From Mycobacterium sp. 852014-52450_SCH5900713 (GTDB lineage: Bacteria > Actinomycetota > Actinomycetes > Mycobacteriales > Mycobacteriaceae), in NCBI RefSeq assembly GCF_001667075.1, contig NZ_LZIL01000005.1:1-64000 (forward strand): DNA of 64,000 bases, read 5' to 3'. Positions 37,983 through 48,042 of the stretch are shown piece after piece. The position numbers and the translations under genes are program-made. Every line of letters begins with the position of its first letter. Position 1 is the stretch's first letter. Below the pieces are notes generated by a model. That model ran no database searches. It had not been told where the DNA came from and was given only the letters and a program-made list of their open reading frames with translations.

Positions 37983-39413
37983 CTACAGCCACCAGGACGC
38001 GGCGGCGTCCAGATGACGCCGCACGCGATACCGGGCCAGGCTCTCGTCACCCGCCTCGATGGCGTCGACGATCCGCAGGTGAGCGTGGTGGACGGCTAGG
38101 ACGTCCGCCCAGGTCGGCGGCGCCTGCCCGGTGCTCGACCAGTGCCGCCGGAACAACTCGACGATGATGCGCAGGAACAAGTCGAGCAGCGAATTGCCCG
38201 CCAGTTGGGCCAATCCGACGTGGAACCGGAATTCCTCCACGGCGGCGTCGGCGACGTCGCCGGGCTTTTCGTCGACCTCGGACCGATGGGCGGACAGGAA
38301 GGCGGCCACCTCGGATTCGCCGCGCCGCTTGACCACCTTGGCGACGTTGTCGATCTCGATGGCGTCCCGGACGCACCGTAAGTCCTCGCGGCTCGGGTCG
38401 CGGTACTGGAGGTACAAAGCGATGGTGTCAATGCTCGCCTGCGCCTGCGGTGTGGCGATGACGAGCCCGCCGCCGGGCCCGCGGCGCATGTACGCGATCG
38501 AGTGGTATTCGAGCAGCCGCACCGCTTCGCGGAACACCGCGCGGCTCACCCGATAGCGCTCGAGGAGGGCCGTTTCGGTGCCGAAAACCGAACCGACCTT
38601 CCAACCGCCGGCCGCGATGTCGTCGCCGATAGTGGCCGCCAGCATCTCCGCCAGCTTGCCGCGGGGCATCTCGATGTTGAGCGGCCTGGGCCTGCGCCGT
38701 CTGCTCGCGTTGCGGGGGTGATGGTGCTGAAGCCAGGCGGTCACGGCCTCGACGTGTCGTTCGCTGAGGGTCTTGGCCCGCGCCGAGTCGCCGGACGTGA
38801 CGGCCGCGACGATCTCGGAGTGGTCGACGTGCATCCGGTCGACCGCCTCGATGGCCTCGCTGGCCGTGTCCGTCCGCGACTGCAGGGCGTAGCGGGTGGT
38901 GAGCCGCATCAGCACGTCGATAAACAATTGCAGGACAGGGTTTTTCGATTGCTCCGCCAGGGCGATGTGGAACTCGTCCCGCGGTGTGGGCAACCCCGGC
39001 TTCCACTGTTCCTCGCCCCGCAACACGGCCCGCAGCCGAGCGATGCCCGCTTCGTCGATTCGTTCGGCGGCCAGCGAGGCCGCCAACGGCTCGAGCACCA
39101 GGCGCGCATTGAGCAGGTCGCCGAGCGTCGTGCCGAGGTATTCGAGATAGATGACGACGGCGCGGGTGGCGGGGCCGGCATCGGGCTCGCAGATGATCAG
39201 CCCGCCGCCCGGCCCGCGGCGCATCCGGGCCACCTGATGATGCTCGACGAGCCGGACGGCCTCGCGCAGCACCGAACGACTCACCCCGAAGCGCTCCTGC
39301 AGAGCGTGTTCGGAGCCCAGCGATTCGCCGATGGCCCAGCCGCGGCGGACGATCTCGGCCTCGAGGTCGCGCGCGATCTTGGAGGCCAGTTTGTTCCCGA
39401 GACCAGTGCTCAT
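37983..39413 (-). CDS. Double FadR-type GntR regulator (Rv3060c-like)
   Basis: 476 residues containing two complete copies of a FadR-family unit. HTH 1 is around FGVSRSVLREAVRLVEHHQV and HTH 2 around YRVSRAVFREAVRLLEYHSI; each is followed by RRGPGGGL and then a helical FCD domain. The fusion gives in one chain the DNA-binding pair that FadR normally gets by dimerisation. It matches M. tuberculosis Rv3060c in size and place. The ATG 39413 was chosen rather than 39440. Likely ligands are acyl-CoAs, since fadE22, a thiolase and other lipid genes surround it. Confidence 0.91.
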   Translation of the reverse strand: MSTGLGNKLASKIARDLEAEIVRRGWAIGESLGSEHALQERFGVSRSVLREAVRLVEHHQVARMRRGPGGGLIICEPDAGPATRAVVIYLEYLGTTLGDLLNARLVLEPLAASLAAERIDEAGIARLRAVLRGEEQWKPGLPTPRDEFHIALAEQSKNPVLQLFIDVLMRLTTRYALQSRTDTASEAIEAVDRMHVDHSEIVAAVTSGDSARAKTLSERHVEAVTAWLQHHHPRNASRRRRPRPLNIEMPRGKLAEMLAATIGDDIAAGGWKVGSVFGTETALLERYRVSRAVFREAVRLLEYHSIAYMRRGPGGGLVIATPQAQASIDTIALYLQYRDPSREDLRCVRDAIEIDNVAKVVKRRGESEVAAFLSAHRSEVDEKPGDVADAAVEEFRFHVGLAQLAGNSLLDLFLRIIVELFRRHWSSTGQAPPTWADVLAVHHAHLRIVDAIEAGDESLARYRVRRHLDAAASWWL

Positions 39414-39446
39414 GTCAGGCCCAGCGGCGTTTTGGCGCAAGCCTTT

Positions 39447-40640
39447 TCAGCATGTGAGCAACATGCAGCCGGCGACGGGGCCGCCTCCGACGGAAACGAC
39501 GCCGACGTCCGGGCGCTGCGCCACCTGCCGCTCCCCCGCCTCGCCGCGCAACTGCAGGCAGCCCTCGTGCAACGCCCAGTAGCCGTGCATGCGCCCGGCC
39601 GAGAGTTGGCCACCGTAGGTGTTCAGGGGGAGTTCGCCGTCGCGGGCGATGCGGGCGCCGCCTTCGACATAGGGCCCGGACTCGCCGTCGCCGCAGATTC
39701 CCAGGGCTTCCAGCCAGGCCAAGGTGAGATAGGTGAACCCGTCGTAGAGCTCGGCGACCTTGAGGTCGGACGGTTTCAGGTCGGTCCGCGACCACATCTG
39801 CGCCGCCGCATCCGACATCGCCATCTTCGGGTAGTCGTCGCGGTGGAACCAGCCGCCGGCGCCGTCGGATCCGCCGATCGCCTCCACCGCCACCGCGCGG
39901 TGCGGGCAGTCACGCGCGTACTCGGCGTGCGAGACCACCACCGCGATCGAGCCGTCGATCGGCACGTCGCAGTCCAGCAGCCCGAACGGCGTGGAAACCG
40001 GCCGCGCGCTGAGGTAGTCGGCCATGGTCATCGGGTCGCGGTACACCGCACGCGGATTCAGCGCGGCGTTGCGCCTGCCGTTGAGCGCCACCCAGCCCAG
40101 CTGTTGTTTGGTGGTCCCGTACAGCTCCATGTGGCGACGGCAGTTGAGTGCCAGCCAGTTCGCGGCGGAGTAGGCGTTGGCCGCGACCAGATCGTTGACG
40201 TCGTCCATCGCGCCGACGGCGGGCCGTTCGGCACCCTCAGGCGCCTCGAACATCCGCGCGAGCGGGGGCGCGGGCGCGTTCTCCTGCGGCTTGACGGGAA
40301 CGGTGCCCCCGAGCATTTGGATGGTCCGGTACACCACCACGTGGCGGGCGCGACGCTCGGCGACCGCGCGGCACGCCGACATCACCGGGCTGAGCAACCC
40401 GCCGGTGCCGAAGCCGGATCCGCAATCCGCCGCCTCGATCCCCAGCTGGGCGTTGACGTCCCCGGCGGGGGTATCGCCCAGCGTCGCGATGCCGTCGACG
40501 TCGGACGGGACCAACCCGGCGTCCTCGATGGCGGCCCGCACCGATTCCATGGTCAGGTCAAGACCCGCGATGCCGCTGCGGCGACCGATCCGCGATATGC
40601 CGATGCCGGACAGGATCGCGTCCTTCTCGAAATGCGTCAT
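39447..40640 (-). CDS. Thiolase-like (SCP-x/Ltp type) acyltransferase
   Basis: 397 residues. Non-decarboxylating thiolase fold as in lipid-transfer SCP-x proteins: GIGISRIGRRSG start, DGIATLGDTPAGDVN, GSGFGTGGLLSPVMSACRAVAERRARHVVVYR, DCDVPIDGSIAVVVSHAEYA, AELYDGFTYLTLAWLEALG and a C-terminal GGGPVAGCMLL. The usual catalytic Cys-His arrangement is only partly visible, as in the Ltp aldolase group that cleaves steroid side chains together with a DUF35 protein. That partner type lies divergently at 40701. Both probably act in acyl-CoA, sterol or lipid degradation. Confidence 0.86.
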   Translation of the reverse strand: MTHFEKDAILSGIGISRIGRRSGIAGLDLTMESVRAAIEDAGLVPSDVDGIATLGDTPAGDVNAQLGIEAADCGSGFGTGGLLSPVMSACRAVAERRARHVVVYRTIQMLGGTVPVKPQENAPAPPLARMFEAPEGAERPAVGAMDDVNDLVAANAYSAANWLALNCRRHMELYGTTKQQLGWVALNGRRNAALNPRAVYRDPMTMADYLSARPVSTPFGLLDCDVPIDGSIAVVVSHAEYARDCPHRAVAVEAIGGSDGAGGWFHRDDYPKMAMSDAAAQMWSRTDLKPSDLKVAELYDGFTYLTLAWLEALGICGDGESGPYVEGGARIARDGELPLNTYGGQLSAGRMHGYWALHEGCLQLRGEAGERQVAQRPDVGVVSVGGGPVAGCMLLTC

Positions 40641-40682
40641 GCACACCGCCCGTCAGCCCACCAGCCCCGCATCGGATCAATT

Positions 40683-40698
40683 GAGTGTACTGTATTCG
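40683..40698. promoter_or_regulatory. GAGTGTACT motif, copy 1
   Basis: GAGTGTACTGTATTCG between the thiolase and DUF35 genes. The same element, 13 of 16 bases, is found at 43281-43296 before fadE22. On the minus strand it reads AGTACACTC, containing a -10-like TACACT. Confidence 0.45.
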
Positions 40699-40700
40699 TC

Positions 40701-41036
40701 GTGCCGGACGAGCCGCTGCTCATCGAATATTGCGACCATTGCGCCCATTGGGTGCATCCGGCGGCCGGCGAATGCCGCACGTGCGCAGGCCCGCTGGTGG
40801 CGCGGCCGGTTTCCGGCCGCGGCACGGTGTTCACCTATACGGTCAACCATCACCCGTACAACCCGGAGATTCCCGTCCCGTACGTGATCGCCATCGTCGA
40901 ACTCGCCGAACAACAAGGTCTGCGGGTGGCCGCCAACATCGTTGACTGCGAACCCGATTCGGTCAGGTGCGGCATGACCGTCGACCTTCGGCCGGAAAAG
41001 GGCAGCGGCGGGGCGCCGTTGTTCGCACCCGCCTGA
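40701..41036 (+). CDS. DUF35 OB-fold/zinc-ribbon protein
   Basis: 111 residues. A rubredoxin-like zinc ribbon with cysteines spaced CDHC and CRTC near the N-terminus, then an OB-fold (SGRGTVFTYTVNHHPYNPEIPV). DUF35 proteins form complexes with Ltp-type thiolases or aldolases and deliver or hold the acyl-CoA. The GTG at 40701 lacks an obvious ribosome site; leaderless translation is possible since a -10-like sequence lies directly upstream. It is divergent from the thiolase, its likely partner. The enormous open frame on this strand is otherwise antisense shadow. Confidence 0.85.
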   Translation: MPDEPLLIEYCDHCAHWVHPAAGECRTCAGPLVARPVSGRGTVFTYTVNHHPYNPEIPVPYVIAIVELAEQQGLRVAANIVDCEPDSVRCGMTVDLRPEKGSGGAPLFAPA

Positions 41037-41045
41037 CCCGGGCGG

Positions 41046-43211
41046 CTAGTTGATCAGCGGGTCGCGCGGCATGCCGAGGATCCGTTCGGCGATCTGATTG
41101 CGGGTGACCTCCGACGTGCCGCCGGCGATCGCCATGCCGCGCGCTCCCATCGCCAGCCGGCCCACCACCGCTCCGGGCCCATCCATGAGTGCGACCTCCG
41201 GACCGGCCAGTGCCGCCCAGATCGCGGCGCCGTCCACCATGTGGTCGGCCAGCTTCAGCTTGGTGATGTTGCCTTCCGGGCCGGGCCCGGCCCCCTCGAC
41301 GCTGCGCGCGGCGCGACGCAGGTTCAGCAGCCGCAGCGCGTGATCGTCGGCGAGGAAGAATCCGATCCGAATCGGCGCGCCCGCCAAGCGATCTGACTGC
41401 TGCGCCGCGAGCTGCACCAGGGTGGACGCCAAGCCCTCGTAGAACGATCCGCTGCCACCGATGCTCACCCGCTCGTTGCCCAGCGTCGCGCGGGCGACCG
41501 TCCACCCCGAGTTGGGCGTCCCGACGACGTCCTCGTCGGGAACGAACACGTCGTTGAAGAACACCTCGTTGAATTCCGAGCCGCCGGTGATCTGCCGCAG
41601 CGGCCGCACCTCGACGCCCGGGCCCTTCATGTCGATGATGACGGTGGTGATGCCGGCGTGCTTAGGAACTTCGGGGTCGGTGCGGACGGTGGCCAGGCCG
41701 CGCGCGCAATACTGGGCCCCGCTGGTCCAGACCTTCTGCCCGTTGATCTTCCAGCCGCCGTCCACCCGGGTGGCTCGGGTCTTGACCGATGCCGCGTCGG
41801 AGCCGGCCTCGGGTTCGGAGAACAACTGGCACCAGATCTCCTCTTGGCGCAGCGCCTTCTCCACAAATCTCTCGATCTGCCAATCGGTTCCGTGCTGGAT
41901 CAGGGTCAGGATCACCCACCCGGTGATCGAGTAATCGGGCCGCTTGATGCCGGCCGCCCGGAACTCCTCCTCGATCACCAGCTGCTCGACCGCATCGGCG
42001 GCGCGACCCCACGGCTTGGGCCAGTGCGGCATGACGTAACCCGTCTCGATCAGCTTGTCGCGTTGCGCCGTTTTGTCCAGGGCGGCGATCTCGGCGGCGT
42101 CGGCATGGATCCGCGTGCGCAATTCTTCGGCCTCGGGCGGCAGGTCCAGGCTGTTCTCCCGCTTGGCGCCGACGGCCGTGCGCTCGAAGACATCCCTTGC
42201 CGGCGCGTCACCGCCGAACAGCGCCGCGATCACCAACGCGCGGCGCAGATGCAGATGGGCGTCGTGCTCCCAGGTGAATCCGATGCCGCCGTGCACCTGA
42301 ATGTTCAGCTCGGCGTTGCGTGCATAGGCGGGGAAAGCCAGGGCCGCGGCCACCGCGGCGGCCAGCTGGAACTGGTTCTCGTCCTCGGACGCCGCGCGCG
42401 AGGCATCCCACACCGCGGCGACCCCCGACTCGGCTGCCACCAGCATGTTCGCGCAATGATGCTTGACCGCTTGGAAAGTGGCGATGGTGCGCCCGAACTG
42501 CTGCCGCACCTTGGCGTAGTCCACGGCGGCGTCCACGCAGTCCGCCGCGCCACCCACCGCCTCGGCGGCCAACAGCGTCCGCGCCCGGGCCAGCGCCGAT
42601 GCCCGCGCGCCCACCAGGACGTCGTCGGCGTTGACGTTCACGTTCTCCAGGCGGACCCGTCCGGAGCGCCGGGTGGGGTCGAAGTTGTTCGGCACCTCGA
42701 CCGACACGCCGGCGCGATCGCGCTCCAGCAGCAGCACGTCCTCGCCCGCGGTGATCAGCAGCAGCTCGGCCAGCCCGGCGCCAAGCACGATTCCGGCGTC
42801 ACCGTCGGCGATCCCGTTCTTGAATTGCACCTGGCCGTCCAAGCCGATGCCCGCGGTGACGGTCCCGTCGATCAGCCCGGGCAGCAGCCGCGACTTCTGT
42901 TCGGCGCTACCGTCTTTGGCGATCACCGCCGAGGCGATGACGGTCGGCACGAACGGTCCGGGCGCGACGGCACGGCCGAGTTCCTCGACCACCACCACGA
43001 GTTCGGGCAGACCGTAACCGGAACCGCCGTGTTCTTCGTCGACGTGCAGGCCGAGCCAGCCCAGCTCGACGAGGTTCTGCCAGAAGGGTGGCCGGGATTC
43101 CTCGGCGGCGTCGAGCAGGGACCGCGCCGCCCAGCGAGCCTTCTGCGAGGTCAGGAACCCGCGCGCGACCTCGGCGAGTTCACGGTGGTCGTCGGTCAGT
43201 GCGATACCCAT
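41046..43211 (-). CDS. fadE22: Two-domain acyl-CoA dehydrogenase FadE22
   Basis: 721 residues, the size of M. tuberculosis FadE22 (Rv3061c). Two acyl-CoA dehydrogenase units are fused. The first includes DEEHGGSGYGLPELVVVVEE and IQVHGGIGFTWEHDAHLHLRRA; the second includes CQLFSEPEAGSDAASVKTRA, KINGQKVWTSGAQYC and GTSEVTRNQIAERILGMPRDP. Fused or paired FadE proteins in actinobacteria act as heterotetramers on steroid and fatty acyl-CoA esters. It begins at ATG 43211 with a strong GAGGAGG, behind a structured leader (43226-43276). The C-terminal catalytic-base region is in the second unit. Confidence 0.93.
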   Translation of the reverse strand: MGIALTDDHRELAEVARGFLTSQKARWAARSLLDAAEESRPPFWQNLVELGWLGLHVDEEHGGSGYGLPELVVVVEELGRAVAPGPFVPTVIASAVIAKDGSAEQKSRLLPGLIDGTVTAGIGLDGQVQFKNGIADGDAGIVLGAGLAELLLITAGEDVLLLERDRAGVSVEVPNNFDPTRRSGRVRLENVNVNADDVLVGARASALARARTLLAAEAVGGAADCVDAAVDYAKVRQQFGRTIATFQAVKHHCANMLVAAESGVAAVWDASRAASEDENQFQLAAAVAAALAFPAYARNAELNIQVHGGIGFTWEHDAHLHLRRALVIAALFGGDAPARDVFERTAVGAKRENSLDLPPEAEELRTRIHADAAEIAALDKTAQRDKLIETGYVMPHWPKPWGRAADAVEQLVIEEEFRAAGIKRPDYSITGWVILTLIQHGTDWQIERFVEKALRQEEIWCQLFSEPEAGSDAASVKTRATRVDGGWKINGQKVWTSGAQYCARGLATVRTDPEVPKHAGITTVIIDMKGPGVEVRPLRQITGGSEFNEVFFNDVFVPDEDVVGTPNSGWTVARATLGNERVSIGGSGSFYEGLASTLVQLAAQQSDRLAGAPIRIGFFLADDHALRLLNLRRAARSVEGAGPGPEGNITKLKLADHMVDGAAIWAALAGPEVALMDGPGAVVGRLAMGARGMAIAGGTSEVTRNQIAERILGMPRDPLIN

Positions 43212-43225
43212 GAGGGGCCCTCCTC

Positions 43226-43276
43226 GCTACCGGCTGGGTAGCCGGCCCCGCTTCGAGGGGAAGCGGGGCGGCTACC
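43226..43276 (-). promoter_or_regulatory. Mutually exclusive hairpins in the fadE22 leader
   Basis: On the transcript, GGTAGCC-GCCCCGCTT (43276-43261) pairs with AAGCGGGGC-GGCTACC (43253-43237): 16 pairs, one bulged base, 7-nt loop. The 3' part of the second segment can instead pair with GGTAGC (43231-43226), which lies directly before GAGGAGG. One segment thus has two possible partners, as in attenuators and riboswitches. Confidence 0.5.
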
Positions 43277-43280
43277 TAAA

Positions 43281-43296
43281 GAGTGTACTTAATGCG
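43281..43296. promoter_or_regulatory. GAGTGTACT motif, copy 2
   Basis: GAGTGTACTTAATGCG, 70 bp before fadE22. It matches the copy at 40683-40698 in 13 of 16 bases. If the -10-like TACACT (minus strand) is used, the transcript starts at the base of the leader hairpin. Confidence 0.45.
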
Positions 43297-43319
43297 AGGA
43301 GGGCGACCCGTGGGGGTGG

Positions 43320-44078
43320 CTACTTGGGAGCGAACCGCTGTCCGGCGTCCAGGCGCAGGCACTGGCCGTTGAGCATCGGGTTCTCCACGATGGCCGCCAC
43401 CAGCTTGGCGTACTCGATCGGCCGGCCGAGACGCTTGGGGAAGGCCGCGTCCTTGGTGAGGGCCGCGGCGAATTCGTCCGGAATGCCCTGCGTCAATCCC
43501 GTGGCGAACAGGCTGGGCGCGATCGCCAGCACGCGGATGCCCAGCGAGCCCAGATCGCGGGCCATGGTCAGGCACATGCCGGCGATGCCGGCCTTGGCGG
43601 CGGTGTAGGCGACCTGCCCGATCTGCCCTTCGAAGGCCGCGATCGACGCGGTGTTGATGATCACGCCGCGCTCTTCGTCCTCGGGCTCGTTCTTGGCCAT
43701 GTGCGCCGCCGCGAGCCGGCTGATGTTGAAGGTGGCGATGAGGTTGAGGTCGATCACGGACTGGAAGGATTCGAGGTCGTGGGGGCCGGACTTGGTCATC
43801 GTCCGCTTGGCGATGCCACCGCCGGCGGTGGTGATGATGACGTGCAGGCCGCCCAGCTTGTCGACGGCGGTCTGCAGGGTCTCCTCGGTGCCCATGAAGT
43901 CGGTGACGTCGACCGGGTAGAACGCGCCCCCGATGGCCTCGGCCACCTCTTTCCCGTCGGAACCCTCACGGTCGAAGATCGCGACGTCCGCCCCGCGCTC
44001 GGCCAGCAACTCCGCGGACGCACGGCCCATCCCCGACGCGCCGCCGATGACGACGACCTTCTTCCCGTTGATCTCCAT
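43320..44078 (-). CDS. Short-chain dehydrogenase, HSD10-like
   Basis: 252 residues. VVIGGASGMGRASAELLAERGADVAIFDREG is the NAD-binding start, TTAGGGIAKR replaces the NAG motif, and catalytic Ser/Tyr/Lys are in NTASIAAFEGQIGQVAYTAAKAG. It resembles type 2 3-hydroxyacyl-CoA/17-beta-hydroxysteroid dehydrogenases, a fit for lipid or sterol oxidation beside fadE22. It lies 109 bp before fadE22 on the same strand; the element 43226-43296 separates them. An insert between Rv3061c and Rv3062 in the M. tuberculosis order. Confidence 0.87.
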   Translation of the reverse strand: MEINGKKVVVIGGASGMGRASAELLAERGADVAIFDREGSDGKEVAEAIGGAFYPVDVTDFMGTEETLQTAVDKLGGLHVIITTAGGGIAKRTMTKSGPHDLESFQSVIDLNLIATFNISRLAAAHMAKNEPEDEERGVIINTASIAAFEGQIGQVAYTAAKAGIAGMCLTMARDLGSLGIRVLAIAPSLFATGLTQGIPDEFAAALTKDAAFPKRLGRPIEYAKLVAAIVENPMLNGQCLRLDAGQRFAPK

Positions 44079-44118
44079 CCGGACCCTTCCTTTCGGGTTG
44101 TCAGATCTCTTGCAATCT

Positions 44119-44145
44119 GTAACGTTACGTAGGCACGCTAGCGTG
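44119..44145. promoter_or_regulatory. Two palindromes between the SDR and ligB
   Basis: GTAACGTTAC (44119-44128) and CACGCTAGCGTG (44134-44145) are perfect palindromes of 10 and 12 bp with centres 16 bp apart. They lie in the shared region of the divergent SDR and ligB genes and may bind a regulator of one of them. Confidence 0.4.
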
Positions 44146-44199
44146 TCTGTCCGGCAGGGGTGACCCCGCCTTGTTCAAGAGCCATGCCAAGCTGATTTC

Positions 44200-45729
44200 G
44201 TGCTCCTTCTCGACGTCGCGACGACCTCACTTGACGTGGGCGGCACGTCGTCACGGCTGAGCAAGGTCGCCCACATCGCCGACCTGTTGCGCCGCGCGGC
44301 GGCCGACCCCGACGGGGTCGCGATCGTGGTCTCCTGGCTGTCGGGGGAGCTGCGCCAGCGCCAGATCGGGGTCGGCTGGGCGTCGTTGCGGTCGCGGCCG
44401 GCGCCGGCGTCGCGCCCGACGTTGACCGTCGCCGGTGTGGACGCCAGCTTCTCGGAGATCGGGGCGGTGTCGGGCAAGGGGTCACAGGCGCGGCGTGCCG
44501 AACTCGTGGCGGGACTGTTCGCCGCCGCGACCGACACCGAGCAGTCCTTCCTGGTGCGGTTGCTCGGCGGGGAGCTGCGCCAGGGCGCGCTGGCGGGCAT
44601 CATGGCGGACGCGGTGGCCAGGGCAGCCGACATCCCGGTTGCGTCGGTACAGCGCGCCGCGATGCTGGGCGGGGACTTGCCGGCAGTGGCGGCCGCCGCC
44701 CTGAGCGGCGGGACCGGGGCGCTGGACGCGTTCGCCCTGCGGGCCGGCCGGCCGGTCGGCCCGATGCTGGCGCAGACCGCTACCGGGGTGGCCGATGCGC
44801 TCGAACGCCACGGCGGCACAACCATTTTCGAGGCGAAGCTGGACGGCGCCCGGGTGCAGATTCACCGGGCCGGCGATCAGGTCACCGTCTACACACGAAG
44901 CCTTGACGACGTCACCGCCCGGCTGCCCGAGGTGGTGGAGGCGACGCTGGCCCTGCCGGTGTGCGACCTCATCGCCGACGGTGAGGCGATCGCGCTGCGG
45001 CCCGACAACTCCCCGCATCGCTTCCAGGTCACCGCGTCGCGGTTCGGTCGATCGGTCGATGTGGACGCGGCCCGTGCGGCGCAACCACTTTCGGTGTTCT
45101 TCTTCGACATCTTGCACCGCGACGGCGCCGACCTGCTCGACGCGCCGACCGCCGAGCGGCTGGCCGCCCTGGACGCGCTGGTGCCGGCCGCGCAGCGGGT
45201 CGACCGGTTGCTCACCTCGGACGCCGCCGAGGCCGCCGGCTTCCTGGACGCGACACTGGCCGCCGGCCACGAAGGCGTGCTGGCCAAGGCGCCGGGCGCG
45301 CCGTATCAGGCGGGCCGGCGCGGGGCGGGCTGGCTGAAGGTCAAGCCGGTGCACACGCTGGATCTGGTGGTGCTCGCGGTGGAATGGGGATCGGGGCGCC
45401 GAAGCGGCAAGCTCTCCAACATCCATCTCGGGGCGCGCGACCCGGCCACCGGTGAATTCGTCATGGTGGGAAAGACTTTCAAGGGAATGACCGACGCCAT
45501 GCTGGACTGGCAGACCGCACGGTTCAGCGAACTCGCCGTCAGCGGAACCGATGGTTACGTCGTGCGGTTGCGGCCCGAGCAGGTGGTCGAGGTGGCGTTG
45601 GACGGCGTCCAGAAATCCTCGCGCTACCCCGGCGGTGTGGCGCTGCGTTTCGCCCGGGTGGTGCGCTACCGCGACGACAAAGGCCCGGCGGACGCCGACA
45701 CGATCGACGCCGTACGGGCGCTGTATTAA
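44200..45729 (+). CDS. ligB: ATP-dependent DNA ligase LigB
   Basis: 509 residues, close to M. tuberculosis LigB (Rv3062). The adenylation lysine is in [13 protein letters not shown] near residue 208; further motifs are [42 protein letters not shown] and [17 protein letters not shown]. An N-terminal helical domain of about 190 residues precedes the catalytic core, as in archaeal-type ligases; no NHEJ domains are present. It seals nicks; the gene is not essential in M. tuberculosis, where LigA does replication. GTG start at 44200. Confidence 0.94.
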   Translation: MLLLDVATTSLDVGGTSSRLSKVAHIADLLRRAAADPDGVAIVVSWLSGELRQRQIGVGWASLRSRPAPASRPTLTVAGVDASFSEIGAVSGKGSQARRAELVAGLFAAATDTEQSFLVRLLGGELRQGALAGIMADAVARAADIPVASVQRAAMLGGDLPAVAAAALSGGTGALDAFALRAGRPVGPMLAQTATGVADALERHGGTTIFEAKLDGARVQIHRAGDQVTVYTRSLDDVTARLPEVVEATLALPVCDLIADGEAIALRPDNSPHRFQVTASRFGRSVDVDAARAAQPLSVFFFDILHRDGADLLDAPTAERLAALDALVPAAQRVDRLLTSDAAEAAGFLDATLAAGHEGVLAKAPGAPYQAGRRGAGWLKVKPVHTLDLVVLAVEWGSGRRSGKLSNIHLGARDPATGEFVMVGKTFKGMTDAMLDWQTARFSELAVSGTDGYVVRLRPEQVVEVALDGVQKSSRYPGGVALRFARVVRYRDDKGPADADTIDAVRALY

Positions 45730-45768
45730 GTCGCGCGCTGTTCTTCTTCCGCGCGTAGGGTTTCCGCC

Positions 45769-48033
<2,265 letters not shown>

Positions 48034-48042
48034 GATTGCGCG

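Noticed and set aside
38502..40700. Huge plus-strand open frame leading into DUF35
   Set aside because: It runs antisense to the GntR and thiolase genes; long antisense frames are expected in high-GC DNA.
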